A DNA stretch of 64,000 nt, from contig CAWBYY010000004.1 in assembly GCA_963793095.1 (NCBI GenBank), forward strand, positions 248,001-312,000. Reading direction: 5' to 3'. Positions 7,977 to 18,079 of this stretch are shown piece by piece; the stretch's first letter is position 1, and every line of letters starts with the position of its first letter. This stretch comes from CAVWDI01 sp963793095 (GTDB lineage: Bacteria; Chloroflexota; Anaerolineae; Anaerolineales; UBA4823). A program made the translations under genes and the position numbers. The notes beneath the pieces are model-generated. The model saw nothing but the letters and a program-made list of their open reading frames with translations. It was not told the origin of the DNA and ran no database searches.

Positions 7977-9008
7977 ATGCGAATTGCCCTGGATGCAATG
8001 GGAAGCGACGACTGCCCCCTGCCTGAGATTCAGGGAGCCATACAGGCTGCCCAGCAGTTTGAGGATGAAATACTATTAATCGGCCCCGAAGAATTGATCC
8101 GCACAGGATTGCCTGACAGGCAGTTGGAAGGCTTACCAATCCAGATCATACATGCATCCGACGCGATTACAATGGAGGACAAAGGTCTCCAGCTGGCATT
8201 AAAAGCAAAACGCAGGGAAGCCCAAACAACAATGGCGGTCGGTATGGATATGCTCAAAACCGGTCAGGCGGATGTTTTTATCACCGCCGGAAATACAGGT
8301 GGGGCGCTCGCGACCGCCTTTTTCCGGCTTGGCACCATTCCTGGAGTCGAACGGCCTGCTCTGACCGCTTTATTTCCGGTTATGGGTGGTCACTGTACGG
8401 TCCTGGATATCGGTGCAAACCCGGATTGCGAACCGGAACATATCGTCCAGTTTGCAATTATGGGATCAGTGTACGCCAACAAAGTTCTGGATATCCGGGA
8501 TCCTAAAGTTGGACTTTTGGCTAACGCTGAAGAAAAGGGTAAAGGCAATGAACTTGTCAGAGCTGCTTTTCCCTTATTGGAAAACAGTGACATCAATTTT
8601 GTCGGTAACATTGAGGGAAAAGAATTATTCGGGGGTAAGGTAGATGTTGTAGTTACAGATGGTTTCACCGGGAATGTGGTCCTGAAAATCAGCGAGGCTG
8701 TTGCGAAAATGTTTGCCGATATTCTCCGAATGGAATTAACCAGCAGTTTCAGGACCAAAATTGGGGCTCTGCTGGCTAAACCGGCATTTGACCAGATTAA
8801 AAAAACCCTGGATCCCTCCGAAATTGGAGCCGCGCCGCTGTTGGGAATTAATGGCTTGGTCTTTATCGGTCATGGCCGGTCGAATCAACGTGCAATCGTC
8901 AGTGCAGTCAGGTCTGCCCGCCAGGCGGTCAAATCAAATTTGCTGGTTGAGATCAACGACGCCATTCAAAATAGGGTTGGAAACCAGGGAGCAAGAAATA
9001 ACAGATGA
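7977..9008 (+). CDS. plsX: Phosphate acyltransferase PlsX
   Basis: 343 residues, near the usual length. PlsX converts acyl-ACP and phosphate to acyl-phosphate, the acyl donor for PlsY in phosphatidic acid synthesis, and acts at the inner membrane surface. Family blocks are present: 'IALDAMGSDDCPLPEIQGA' at the N-terminus, 'MEDKGLQLALKAKRREAQTTMAVGM', 'FITAGNTGGALATAFFRLGTI' and 'VDVVVTDGFTGNVVLKISEA', plus the late 'GAAPLLGINGLVFIGHGRS' glycine-rich motif (each read as a block). ATG 7977 has an AAGGAG site 5 bases upstream. plsX is often next to fabD/fabG, but here it stands alone with a small membrane protein gene that overlaps its end by four bases. Confidence 0.95.
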   Translation: MRIALDAMGSDDCPLPEIQGAIQAAQQFEDEILLIGPEELIRTGLPDRQLEGLPIQIIHASDAITMEDKGLQLALKAKRREAQTTMAVGMDMLKTGQADVFITAGNTGGALATAFFRLGTIPGVERPALTALFPVMGGHCTVLDIGANPDCEPEHIVQFAIMGSVYANKVLDIRDPKVGLLANAEEKGKGNELVRAAFPLLENSDINFVGNIEGKELFGGKVDVVVTDGFTGNVVLKISEAVAKMFADILRMELTSSFRTKIGALLAKPAFDQIKKTLDPSEIGAAPLLGINGLVFIGHGRSNQRAIVSAVRSARQAVKSNLLVEINDAIQNRVGNQGARNNR

Positions 9009-9695
9009 ATATTTATCGCAATGAAAGCTTAATCAAGCGAAATGCAAAAATCGCCCAGTTCACGTTATTTGGTGGGTTATTAGTGCTTGCAGGTGGGATG
9101 TACCTCTCTTTTCGTTATCCAGACCAGTTCTATTATTCACTTTTAGCTCTGGTGTTTGGTTTTATTCTCTCACAAATTGGAATTTATTTCAGCAATCGCT
9201 GGTCAAGAAAACCCCGACCGGATGAAATTTTGGATCAAGCCCTTAAAGGTCTTGATGATAAATACTATCTTTACCATTTCCTTTCACCAGTTTCACATTT
9301 ATTGATCGGACCATGTGGAGTCTGGAATTTGCGTACATATCATCAAAAAGGTTTGATAACTTACCGGGATGGTCGCTGGCGACAAAAGGGCGGCAGCTTA
9401 TACATGAAAATATTTGCCCAGGAAAGCCTGGGCAGACCGGAACTTGAAATCCAGGCAGATGAAACTCGTTTATCAAAATTTTTAGCTGAAAATTTTAAAG
9501 ATAACTCTGTTCCGGAGATCTTCTCATCGCTTGTTTTCACGAATTCGGCTGTCCAGATTGAGCTTTCTGAAAACGAACCTCCCCCGCCGAGACTGTTTAC
9601 GTGGCGAAATTGAAGGATCTGTCAGGAAATTCGCAAAATCCAAAACGCTTTCTGTAGAAAAAATCGACCAGATAGTCAATATCCTGCAGAAATAA
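9005..9695 (+). CDS. NERD-like membrane protein, probably frameshifted near its 3' end
   Basis: Two transmembrane helices (about residues 17-36 and 42-62) are followed by a cytoplasmic domain whose pattern 'EILDQALKGLDDKYYLYHF', 'HLLIGPCGVWNLRTYHQKG' and 'RDGRWRQKGG' resembles the NERD nuclease-related fold, although the classical catalytic acidic residues are not convincing. As written the frame stops at 9613. A shift within the C-rich stretch near 9585 would instead give a tail 'GEIEGSVRKFAKSKTLSVEK' and a stop at 9693-9695, making 229 residues. The tail looks protein-like, so I believe it is the real C-terminus. The start overlaps plsX (ATGA), indicating co-translation. Function unknown. 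Confidence 0.65.
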
Positions 9696-9735
9696 ATAAA
9701 TCCCTCCATATTTCAATAAAAAGACGGGATTTATT
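9695..9735. terminator. Inverted repeat between convergent genes
   Basis: AATAAATCCC-like left arm (9695-9704) pairs over 10 bases with GGGATTTATT (9726-9735) across a 21-base loop. It lies between the end of the NERD-like gene and the end of the SPFH gene, which converge here. It may terminate both, although the U-tracts are weak. Confidence 0.45.
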
Positions 9736-9760
9736 ATAAATTTCTATTTTCTTACAGATA

Positions 9761-10830
9761 TTATCCGCCGAGAAATTCCTCAAGGGCTTCTTTGCTTATC
9801 CGGTATGCGTTTCCGATTTTTCTGGCTTTAAGGTCTCCAGCATCTATCGCCGCTATAACATCTTCTTCCGAAACTTTCAGATGGCTTGCTGCTTCAGCAG
9901 GGGTCATAACAGGTGGGAAACCACCAGCAGGGCCGCTGGATTGAGGATGGCTGCAGTCTGTTGTCCGCCTGCTGCTGCCGCCCCGGTCATGCCCTGTAAA
10001 GATTGGCTGATCACGCTCGCCCACGCCCATTCCAGCCCCGATTCCAGCGGTAAGCCCCGCTCCACCGCTCGGATTTTGGGCGGCATCCCTCATCGCATCC
10101 GCTGCCTGGAGCTGGGTATATGTTTGCATGTCCAACATACCCATCGCCCGTAGTTCCTCTGCAGATTTACTTGAGGGTTTCAGGTTTGAAATATAAAAGC
10201 TCTTTAATGTCAATCCGAGTGCAAGAAAATCGTCCTGGGATTTGGCGCGCACGCCTGCACCAAGTTCTTCGGTCAAGCCAATCAATCTCAGGCACATCAT
10301 GTTCTGAGGCAGTCTCGCCAAGTAAATCTTGCAGTTTAGAGAGCAGCATCGATCGCAGCCGGCTTTCTATCTCATTCATCCGGTACATCCCCCGCGATCC
10401 AACTACCTGGGTTGACAAATTGTTGCGGATCTTTTATCTGAAAGCTGTAAGTGCCAAAACCCTGCAGCAGCGCTACTCCTAATCCCATATTCGGATTGCG
10501 CACAATTATTGGCTGCGGGGTGCCCCACTTCCGGTCAACAAATTCTCGCATCGCAACAAAAAAACCTCAGCTGGGAAAGGGGATTTTTCATCAAACAGTC
10601 GCCCTAATAGGTCAATGAGTAATGGAATATTGCAGTAACAATTGTGTGTCGTCCTGGACCAAAAACATCCAAGTGCGTTGCCATCCCGGAAAAAGATTGC
10701 TGATTGCGATTCACGGACAATCACCTGTGAGCCAATTCTGAAAATTGCCAGGTCCGACTTCCGGAAACCGGTGGACGATTTCATCCGCCATTTCATTTGG
10801 ATATTCAACTACATCAAATACTCTTGCCAT
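9761..10830 (-). pseudogene. SPFH-domain protein with C-terminal excisionase-like HTH, broken by about seven small frameshifts
   Basis: Read across frames this is one gene of about 355 codons. It starts at ATG 10830 (AGGAG ribosome site) with 'MARVFDVVEYPNEMADEIVH'. Pieces in different frames then give 'GSQVIVRESQSAIFFRDG', 'NIPLLIDLLGRLFD', 'VGSRGMYRMNEIESRLRS', 'LTEELGAGVRAKSQDDFLAL' and 'SAEELRAMGMLDMQTYTQLQ'. This is the SPFH (stomatin/flotillin) fold in its virion-core-like subgroup, which oligomerises at membranes. A Gly/Ala-rich linker follows, and then 'MTPAEAASHLKVSEEDVIAA' with 'YRISKEALEEFLGG', an excisionase/MerR-like helix-turn-helix. Shifts sit near 10755, 10685, 10640, 10555, 10405, 10280 and within 9930-10050; some compensate each other. 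Protein sequence stays conserved between lesions, which suggests sequence errors. Confidence 0.75.
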
Positions 10831-11417
10831 TTTTTCTCTCCTGCGTTTTCTCTTTACAACTTATATAATTGTTATCCTGGTTATAATCTAATGCTTCTCC
10901 ACCAAGAATTGCTTCTTCCCGCCTATCGTAAACATCAATGCATTCCTGCGATACACTTCGCAGGTGACGAATAGAGGCCGGTAAGTCCATCGCTGCCAAT
11001 TGATACTTCTACATTATCAACCGCCCGGCTTACTTCATCAACCAGATCCAGCATCTGGGAGTCGTACTTGTAGAGTAAACCGAGTTCTTCCTCGTTTATC
11101 TTGACCGCATCAAAAAGTCCTGAATAACCTCTGGTCGCCCGCCTGATTCGGTCAGCAAACGTGCGAAGTTTTATGGCGGAGACTTCAAGATCATCCACAT
11201 ATGACAATTTCACCAGCGCTGATTAGATCTCGCTGTAATGATGATATTCGTTGATAAATTGCTGTTCAAAACGGTCAGCAATCATCTCTCGTCAGCAACT
11301 TGTCAGAATCACGCCGTTTTTGCCGTTCGATATAACCTCTGAACCGGGAATCTTTTCTACAATCTTTTTAAATGGATCTAGATCGGAGTCCACCTTACCA
11401 TATACTTGATCACTCAT
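10814..11417 (-). pseudogene. Coiled-coil protein of unknown function upstream of the SPFH gene, with about four frameshifts
   Basis: ATG 11417 has a TCAGGAGATAGTG ribosome site. The reconstructed protein begins 'MSDQVYGKVDSDLDPFKKIV' and is helical: 'MIADRFEQQFINEYHHY', 'KLSYVDDLEVSAIKLRTFAD', 'YDSQMLDLVDEVSRAVDNVE' and 'LPASIRHLRSVSQECIDVYD'. It has no signal peptide or membrane helix and no family I can name. The frame breaks near 11345, 11300, 11225 and 10990. The last frame runs to a stop at 10814-10816, overlapping the SPFH start by 17 bases, but the original end may be earlier, near 10905. The two genes share strand, spacing and damage pattern and should be regarded as one unit. Confidence 0.6.
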
Positions 11418-11562
11418 CACTATCTCCTGAAAATCTCCCTCAATTTATTTTTGATTATAGCATCAGTTTTTCATAATTAACCACAGATAATCTAATATTT
11501 AACAGGCAAATAATTTTCCTGATTAGATTAATGACACTCTAAACTGGTGGAGTTAATTTATT

Positions 11563-14500
11563 CTATTCTGGATTGTCCACTTTGAAATGCATCAGGCGGT
11601 GGTTGCCTGCATCGCTGACCCAGATGCCGCCTTTTTTATCAACAGCAATTCCGGCAGGCATCCCGAAACTGTCTAATCCATTTCCGTAATCGCCCCAGAA
11701 TTGGATTAATTCCCCGTTTTTATCAAACTGGAGAATCCGGTATCCTTCCGGGTCCGTCGCGAAAACCATATCTTCAAATTCCGCGGCGATGTAAGGTTTA
11801 TTATCAAGTGATTGGCCATACCATGCTGCAACTTCCCATTCAGTATCTGGTATAAAAGAGAATGAACCTTCTTCAAATTGAGTTAAAACCTGGATACGCT
11901 GGTTCCATGTATCGACAATAAGTAATTTCCCTTCCTCATCAATGCTTATACCCACCGGTTCGTCAAATTGTCCGGGAAGCAAACCAGGTTCTCCGAATTC
12001 TGCCAGCGGATTGCCTTCCTGGTCAAATATCACCACCCTTTTATTTCCTGTATCGGAAACATAAACATTTCCGTCCTTATCGAACGCAATATCTCGCGGT
12101 CCCCAAACAGCATCAATCGATTCTCCCTGCCCAAAATAGCCCCACATTGTTATAAATTCGCCTTCTGGCGAGAACTTTTGTATGCGATGGTTCCAGGTAT
12201 CGGCGATATAAACCGAACCATCCGGACCTACTTCGATACCCCAGGGTTGGTTGAAGTACCCTCCGGGAGCATTTCCTGCAGTTATATCGCCAAAATGCCC
12301 CAGGTATTGATCACTTCACCTTCGGAGGATAAATGCTGGATTCGATTATTATCAGAATCAGCGACAAATATACTTCCATCATCTGCTACCGCTATGCCAC
12401 GCGGATCGATTAAATTGACCGGGCAGGTCGCCCTGTATCCCGATTGTTTTATCCGCCGAAATAGCGATTTCTTTGCCCTCATAAGGATCTGCAAGGATTA
12501 ATTCCGGTGATGGAACTGCGCCGTAATTCCATAATTTATTTACGATATCCTTGCGGATAAATAACTTCATTCTTGCCGACGGCGACCAGTTAGGCAGGCT
12601 CATGTCCTTTTCTGTGATCTTTCCATAAGATGAATAATCCCGGTTTAACCAAATTTGAAATAAAGCCGCCCTCATTTCTGGATTAGTGACGGCGTTTTTA
12701 ATCCGCTCCCAGGTTAAATTGTAGTAATCCTGGTTTGGCCACCAGATTCGAATATATTCAAATTCGTTGTAAGCTTCACCAACTACTGGTTCGATTTTTC
12801 CATAATTGGCATCCCCCACCAGAATCGCTTCTGATTCTCGCAGGCTGCGAGTTGGATCTGCTCCGAAGTAAATAGCGTTATTGTAATTGCGTAAATACCA
12901 CCAGTATGGGTAAGAAGTCTCGTTATCATAGGCAACATTAATCGCCAGGCCATTGGTCGTTCGCTCGGAAATTTCTTCGATTTGTCTTAATGCTGTCTTT
13001 ACGCCACCACCCGAATGGGCATAGACCAGTAATTCATTAGCATTATCGTAATTGATATAGGCAGCCTGTGCGCTTGTCCTTGCCGTGAGTATTCCAAAGA
13101 TCGCAAATCCTGTCAGCAATCCAACATACAAAAATTGTGTGAGGGTCCACTTTTTAAATAAATAAATCAATCCTATTCCGCTCGCGACCGCGGTGATAAA
13201 ACTCACAATAAACGAGCTGGTGTCGCGCAGTTGCTGGAGAGTCTTTCCTTGAAAGGGCGGGTTCACTCCAAAGAGGGAGCCAACCGTTGCTGAAGCGCTT
13301 AAGATAAATATAAATAATATGATTACTAACAGCCAGCCCTGGTTCTCCTTGAATTTACTCCAATTGATAAACTCAATTAACTTTCCAAGAAACCAGGCAG
13401 CGCATAAGATTAATGGCCACGCTATATGAACCGTCAACCAGGGCATTTTTTCCCCCGCGATAGTGTAGGCAAACAAACTTGTTAACGACCAGAAAATTAT
13501 CAACGCCAGAAAAGTGGGTTTTATGCTCTCCTTATCAGACTTGTTCGGGTCATTCTGGGTTGCTGGTTCGTCATTCTCGCCTATTACTGGATCCTTGGGA
13601 AAAAACCATTTTCGGAAAACCACCATGACCAGTAACAGCAAAGTGCCAAGTGCGGGCAGGTACTCATATATTGGGATCTGTACCAGACCATAGTAATACC
13701 AGGGCTGGCTGCCACGATTTACCCCCTGTTGTTCTAACCAGTACCCGAGCGAACCTACCAGTCCTGTAAAAAAACCAGCTCCATTTGTAAAAACTGTGGT
13801 GTAAAAGACAATAAAAATGCCGTAAAAAATTGCCGCGTTTACCAGCCATCTGCGCGGGCTCCACCATATTCCGATGAGTGTGGAAATCAGGATTAATGGC
13901 ACCAGGAAAACGCCAATCTGTAAAATGCTTGAAGTTGTGATATTTTGGACCTGTCCCGCATTGGTTGGGATATCCCAACCCATAATACTGGCTGGTAGTG
14001 CGCTCAGATGTGGCAATACCAGTGTGATAAGTAAAATTAGAACATCAAAAGATCTTTCAGCCTTTAAACCCTGGGCTGAATAACCGATCAATAAAATAAT
14101 AACTGCCGCGGTCAAGCTTATTCCACTGATTATTATTGTTATCAATGAGAGTGTGGGTATATTGTTTAATAAAGAGACCGTTCCGCTGTTGATTTCATTT
14201 GTCGCAGACGTTTGATCAACAACCTCCTGTATCCCAGAATCTTGATTAATTATGATTGTCACTCCGGCAATCAAAATCAGGATAAAAATTAAAATTATTA
14301 AACCCAAAAAATACTGCTTGAAATTTTGTTTTTTCCAGGGTTTCTGCAGGATGCGATACAACAGATAACCAGCCAGGAATATTAACAGCTGAGCGGTATA
14401 AATAAAGGCTGTTTCCTTTGCCGTAAAATGAAGCGCCGTCGCCGTAGTCAACCAGAATAAATATCGATTTCTCCCCGTTTCGAGATAGCGCAATAATGCC

Positions 14501-14979
14501 CATAATGTCACTACTCCTAAAAATGCAACATAGGCTTCATTGCGGACATATCTTCCATAAAACAGCATATATGGGGAGAATAATATTAAAACAGATGCGA
14601 TAAGCGCGCCTATGCGGCCCAGATACCTGCGGTAATTCCACATGAACAGTACTGTCGCTACACTGAACAATGCTGCTGGAATCCGGGCTGTAAAATCATT
14701 GTCTCCAAAAATAAAATAACTGAGTGCAACCATGTGGAATTGAAGCGGACCATGCATCAACGGATCATGAGCGAAACCCTGACCTTTAAATAATCGCCAG
14801 GAGTAATAAACATGCGAATTCTCATCATGACTCATCACCCGTGATTCCAGGTCATAAAATCTTGTGAAAAGAGCCAGGATTAAAATAACCAGTAATATTA
14901 CGTGTTCAATATTTATATTGAACTTTTCCAACAAAGGTTTGTCGACCCAATTGTTATGAGTATTTAGTTCCATTTCCAT
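11563..14979 (-). CDS. Agl23-like (TIGR03663) polytopic membrane protein fused to NHL repeats, two compensating frameshifts
   Basis: About 1138 residues. The N-terminal 600-650 residues are a GT-C-like membrane protein with roughly 13 helices; 'RFYDLESRVMSHDENSHVYY', 'DPLMHGPLQFHMVALSYFIFG' and 'FYGRYVRNEAYVAFLG' are typical of TIGR03663, the flippase-associated Agl23 family also found in haloarchaea. Then come an extracytoplasmic region ('WPNQDYYNLTWERIKNA') and five or so NHL repeats ('DPRGIAVADDGSIFVADSDN', 'WGPRDIAFDKDGNVYVSDTG', 'GMPAGIAVDKKGGIWVSDAG'), a beta-propeller. One indel near 12415 moves the frame and a second near 12295 restores it, so 12379-12381 is not a true stop. It probably handles lipid-linked sugars, with the propeller outside the membrane. 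ATG 14973 is an alternative start. Confidence 0.82.
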
Positions 14980-15103
14980 TTAGACTTTTAATTTATTGAG
15001 ATCGATTCTGGCGGGATTATACACAATTTGACCGGGAATTACCTGAACTGAACAGGAGAATAACATTAAAAATCATTTATTCAGCCATTCTGAAATTACC
15101 CAT

Positions 15104-15844
15104 TTAAGTCGAACGATTGGTTTGAAGATTTAAACCTCTTTTCAAATCTGATACTTCTTTAGAAACAAGCATCCGAAATTCTTTTGGCCTTAATTTTCCA
15201 AGTTTCAAACTACCAATTCGCACCCTAATAATTCTTTCAACCGATAACCCGATTGTCAAACCCGTTCTTCTTATTTGATGTTTTTTTCCTTCAGTGAGGA
15301 TTATTTGCAGCCATGCACTTCCAGGGGAGCTAGAAATAATATTTACCCCAGCAGGTCGGGTTTTATATCCATCATCAAGTACGACACCCCGCCTCCATTT
15401 CTCTAATTGATCTTTATCCGGTCTCCTCTTTACCTTCACGCGGTATTCTTTCTCATGTTGGAATTTTGGGTGTGATAACCTGTATGTCAGGTCTCCGTCA
15501 TTTGTTAGAAGCAGTAATCCCTCGCTGTCGATATCCAAACGCCCTACAGGGAAAACCCTGGTTGAAAAATCAATCAATTCATAGATATTTGGTCTGGGGT
15601 CATTTTTATTTTCAATTGACAGGTATCCCCTGGGTTTATACAAAGCTATATACACCTTTTTATCCAGGTCTTTGATAATTTTTCCATCAATCGCTATCGT
15701 ATCATTCTGGACATCCGCGCGATCACCCAGTTGAACAATCCGGCCATTTACACTCACCCGTCCTTCACTTATGATCAGCTCGCAATTTCTGCGCGAACCA
15801 ACTCCTGAGCGCGCCAGTATTTTTTGAATCCTTTCTTCAGGCAT
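15104..15844 (-). CDS. rluB: 23S rRNA pseudouridine synthase RluB-type
   Basis: 246 residues. An N-terminal S4 RNA-binding domain (residues 2-60, 'RIQKILARSGVGSRRNCELI') is followed by the RluB/E/F catalytic domain. The catalytic Asp lies in 'GRLDIDSEGLLLLTNDG', and 'ALYKPRGYLS' and 'LTEGKKHQIRR' are the other family motifs. It isomerises uridine in domain V of 23S rRNA. A gap of 7 bases separates it from scpB; the scpB-rluB pair is very common in bacteria, and this order supports both calls. A family member acting on 16S rRNA (RsuA) is less likely given the scpB neighbour. Confidence 0.93.
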   Translation of the reverse strand: MPEERIQKILARSGVGSRRNCELIISEGRVSVNGRIVQLGDRADVQNDTIAIDGKIIKDLDKKVYIALYKPRGYLSIENKNDPRPNIYELIDFSTRVFPVGRLDIDSEGLLLLTNDGDLTYRLSHPKFQHEKEYRVKVKRRPDKDQLEKWRRGVVLDDGYKTRPAGVNIISSSPGSAWLQIILTEGKKHQIRRTGLTIGLSVERIIRVRIGSLKLGKLRPKEFRMLVSKEVSDLKRGLNLQTNRST

Positions 15845-15851
15845 GTTTGGT

Positions 15852-16436
15852 TTATTCTAAGATTGATTCTCTATCTTCCCAGGGAACTCCCAGATCCGGT
15901 TCGATATCCAGTGATGGGAGTTCTTCCAGTGAATTTAATCCAAAGTGTTGTAAAAACTCAGGAGTTATTGAATACAGTATTGGCCTTCCAGGAGAATCCA
16001 GTCTACCTTCTTCCTGGATTAATCCTTTCCGCAGCAGGCTTTTGATTACCCCGTCACTGTTGACCCCCCGGATGGAGTCAATTCTTGGTCTGGTAACAGG
16101 CTGGAAGAAAAGAACGATTGATAGAACCTCAAGGGCCGCGGTACTTAATTTAACTTTTGAATCAAGGCCAAAAAACTTCTCAATATCCGCTGTGCTCATT
16201 GGCGAAGTGGTAAGCTGGTATCTACCTCGATAACGCTGCAATCTCAATCCCCGCGTGTATTGATTATCTTTGTATTGGATCTCCAGATCCTGCAGCCCTT
16301 TTTCAACCTCTGAATTGCTTTTTCCCAGCACCTCAGCTAATTGGTTCAGCGTTACCGGAATAGGAGCCGCAAAAAGAATCGCCTCAATTCTTGCCGATGT
16401 CGTTAATTCATTCGCTTCAGTAAATTCATCATGCAT
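15852..16436 (-). CDS. scpB: Segregation and condensation protein B
   Basis: 194 residues. ScpB dimers bind the ScpA kleisin and regulate the SMC ring during chromosome condensation. It has two winged-helix domains: 'RIEAILFAAPIPVTLNQLAE' starts the first, and 'STAALEVLSIVLFFQPVTRP' with 'SLLRKGLIQEEGR' the second, followed by the conserved 'SPGRPILYSITPEFLQHFGL'. smc itself is at 33616-37233 in this window; scpA is not next door, which is unusual since scpA often precedes scpB. The first bases of this gene face a lipoprotein gene on the other strand, so the 46-base gap must hold both promoters. Confidence 0.94.
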   Translation of the reverse strand: MHDEFTEANELTTSARIEAILFAAPIPVTLNQLAEVLGKSNSEVEKGLQDLEIQYKDNQYTRGLRLQRYRGRYQLTTSPMSTADIEKFFGLDSKVKLSTAALEVLSIVLFFQPVTRPRIDSIRGVNSDGVIKSLLRKGLIQEEGRLDSPGRPILYSITPEFLQHFGLNSLEELPSLDIEPDLGVPWEDRESILE

Positions 16437-16482
16437 GTTATGATAAAATTTCCAACCTGATTTTCAGAAACATGGAGCCTAT

Positions 16483-17058
16483 ATGTCTAATCCAGTTAAA
16501 ATAACCACTTATGTTTTGCTCGGGTTAATTCCAATATTACTTGGTCTGGCTTGCAACCTGCCTTCGTTAAATCTTTTTGAATCTGCTGATACTGTCCAAA
16601 TATCAACTCAGGCGGTTGAAGAATTGATCACAAATGTTGATTCAGTTGTCGAAAGTATTCAAAACGGCGAATCATTTCAATTAGTTGTTACTGAGGCTCA
16701 ACTTGCTTCAATTATAAATTACGAACTCCAATCTTATCAAGAATACAATGTAAGTGATGTCCAGGTTTTCTTGAGGGATGGTGTTATCAAAATCACAGGG
16801 CAGGCTGAACAGAACAATATTACCCTGCCCCTGACCCTCATCTTTTCGGTCTACCCGGACGCAAAGGGAGAACCTCAATACGATATTGTATCTGCAAAAG
16901 TCGGTCCTTTCGATCTTCCATCCATCCTGGTTAATCAATTAACAGTGGCAATGGAAACAGCTTTTCAAAACAGTTTACTTCCTTCAGTCCAACAGGTCTT
17001 TGTGGAGAGCATAATCATTGACCAGGGTCAGATGAAAGTGAGTGGCTATGCGAAATAA
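16483..17058 (+). CDS. Small lipoprotein of unknown function
   Basis: 191 residues with a lipoprotein signal: helix at about residues 8-22 and lipobox L-G-L-A-C, lipidated Cys24. The mature part is a single domain of mixed sheets ('EAQLASIINYELQSYQEYNV', 'VQVFLRDGVIKITGQAEQ', 'VAMETAFQNSLLPSVQQVFV'). The layout, with a repeated pattern of amphipathic strands and a predicted pocket, recalls LmeA/DUF2993-type or related lipid-binding proteins, but I cannot assign a family with certainty. It probably sits on the outer face of the cytoplasmic membrane. No clear ribosome site is visible. Confidence 0.7.
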   Translation: MSNPVKITTYVLLGLIPILLGLACNLPSLNLFESADTVQISTQAVEELITNVDSVVESIQNGESFQLVVTEAQLASIINYELQSYQEYNVSDVQVFLRDGVIKITGQAEQNNITLPLTLIFSVYPDAKGEPQYDIVSAKVGPFDLPSILVNQLTVAMETAFQNSLLPSVQQVFVESIIIDQGQMKVSGYAK

Positions 17059-17119
17059 TTCGGTGGGCCATTAATTATTACCCTCGAATCACACGTTCAA
17101 ATCGGGTTTTTATTGACAA

Positions 17120-18079
17120 ATGAGAATTTTGCTAACTGGTGCGGCTGGATTTCTTGGTTCCCACCTATGTGATTTATTAATACATAATAATCACTCCGTT
17201 ATTGGGATGGACAATTTTATTACCGGAAACGCTGAAAATCTTGCTCATCTTTCCGGTCATAACAACTTTTCGTTTATTCGCCACGATGTATCTGATTTTA
17301 TTTTTGTACCCGGTAAAGTTGATGCGGTAATGCATTTTGCCTCGCCAGCAAGCCCCAATGAAAATTCTCCTTTAGGGTATGTCAATCTTCCTATTCAAAC
17401 AATGAAAGCGGGCGCGCTCGGCACCCATAATACCCTCGGAGTTGCCAGGGAAAACAATGCGAGATTTCTACTAGCCTCTACCAGTGAAATTTATGGCGAT
17501 CCAAAAGAACACCCCCAATCTGAGACATACTGGGGGCATGTTGATCCGATTGGTAAACGTTCAGTTTACGACGAAGCCAAACGGTTTGCTGAAGCATTGA
17601 CGATGGCTTACCACCGATTTCACAATCTTGATACTCGAATCGCCCGGATTTTCAATACCTACGGTCCGAGAATGCACATCGATGATGGACGGGTAGTCCC
17701 TAACTTCCTGAGGCAGGCTCTCTTAAATAAACCCCTCACAATTTACGGAGATGGTTCCCAAACCAGGAGTTTTTGTTTTATTGATGATATGGTCCTGGGG
17801 ATTTACAATCTCCTCCTTTCAGAAGAGCATAATCCAATCAATATAGGCAACCCAGATGAAATCAGTATCCTTGACCTCGCTCATCTGATAAATGATTTAA
17901 CCGGTAACAACGCTGGTGTCAATTTTATTGATGAATTTTCCAGTTCGAGTGACCCGCAAAGGCGAAAACCGGATATCTCGCATGCTCGCAAGATTTTAAA
18001 CTGGGAACCGGAGATCGACCTTATCGATGGACTTAAATTGACTATCCCCTATTTCAAAACAAAATTAAATTTATTATGA
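17120..18079 (+). CDS. UDP-glucuronate decarboxylase-like extended SDR
   Basis: 319 residues. The N-terminal Rossmann motif 'TGAAGFLGSHL' binds NAD, and the catalytic set has Ser/Thr in 'LLASTSEIYGDP' and the Y-x3-K pair in 'YDEAKRFAE'. 'RIFNTYGPRMHIDDGRVVPN' and 'YGDGSQTRSFCFIDDMV' are strongly typical of UDP-xylose synthases, which oxidise and decarboxylate UDP-glucuronate to UDP-xylose for surface polysaccharides. The other candidate is a dTDP-glucose dehydratase or epimerase, which lack the 'RMHIDDGRVV' block. Its stop overlaps the start of the GtrA-like gene (ATGA), so the two are coupled and suggest cell-envelope glycan decoration. Confidence 0.88.
   Translation: MRILLTGAAGFLGSHLCDLLIHNNHSVIGMDNFITGNAENLAHLSGHNNFSFIRHDVSDFIFVPGKVDAVMHFASPASPNENSPLGYVNLPIQTMKAGALGTHNTLGVARENNARFLLASTSEIYGDPKEHPQSETYWGHVDPIGKRSVYDEAKRFAEALTMAYHRFHNLDTRIARIFNTYGPRMHIDDGRVVPNFLRQALLNKPLTIYGDGSQTRSFCFIDDMVLGIYNLLLSEEHNPINIGNPDEISILDLAHLINDLTGNNAGVNFIDEFSSSSDPQRRKPDISHARKILNWEPEIDLIDGLKLTIPYFKTKLNLL

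Noticed and set aside
7724..7978. Minus-strand ORF across the tRNA-Leu region
   Set aside because: It overlaps the tRNA, its promoter and its terminator and shows no protein family pattern.
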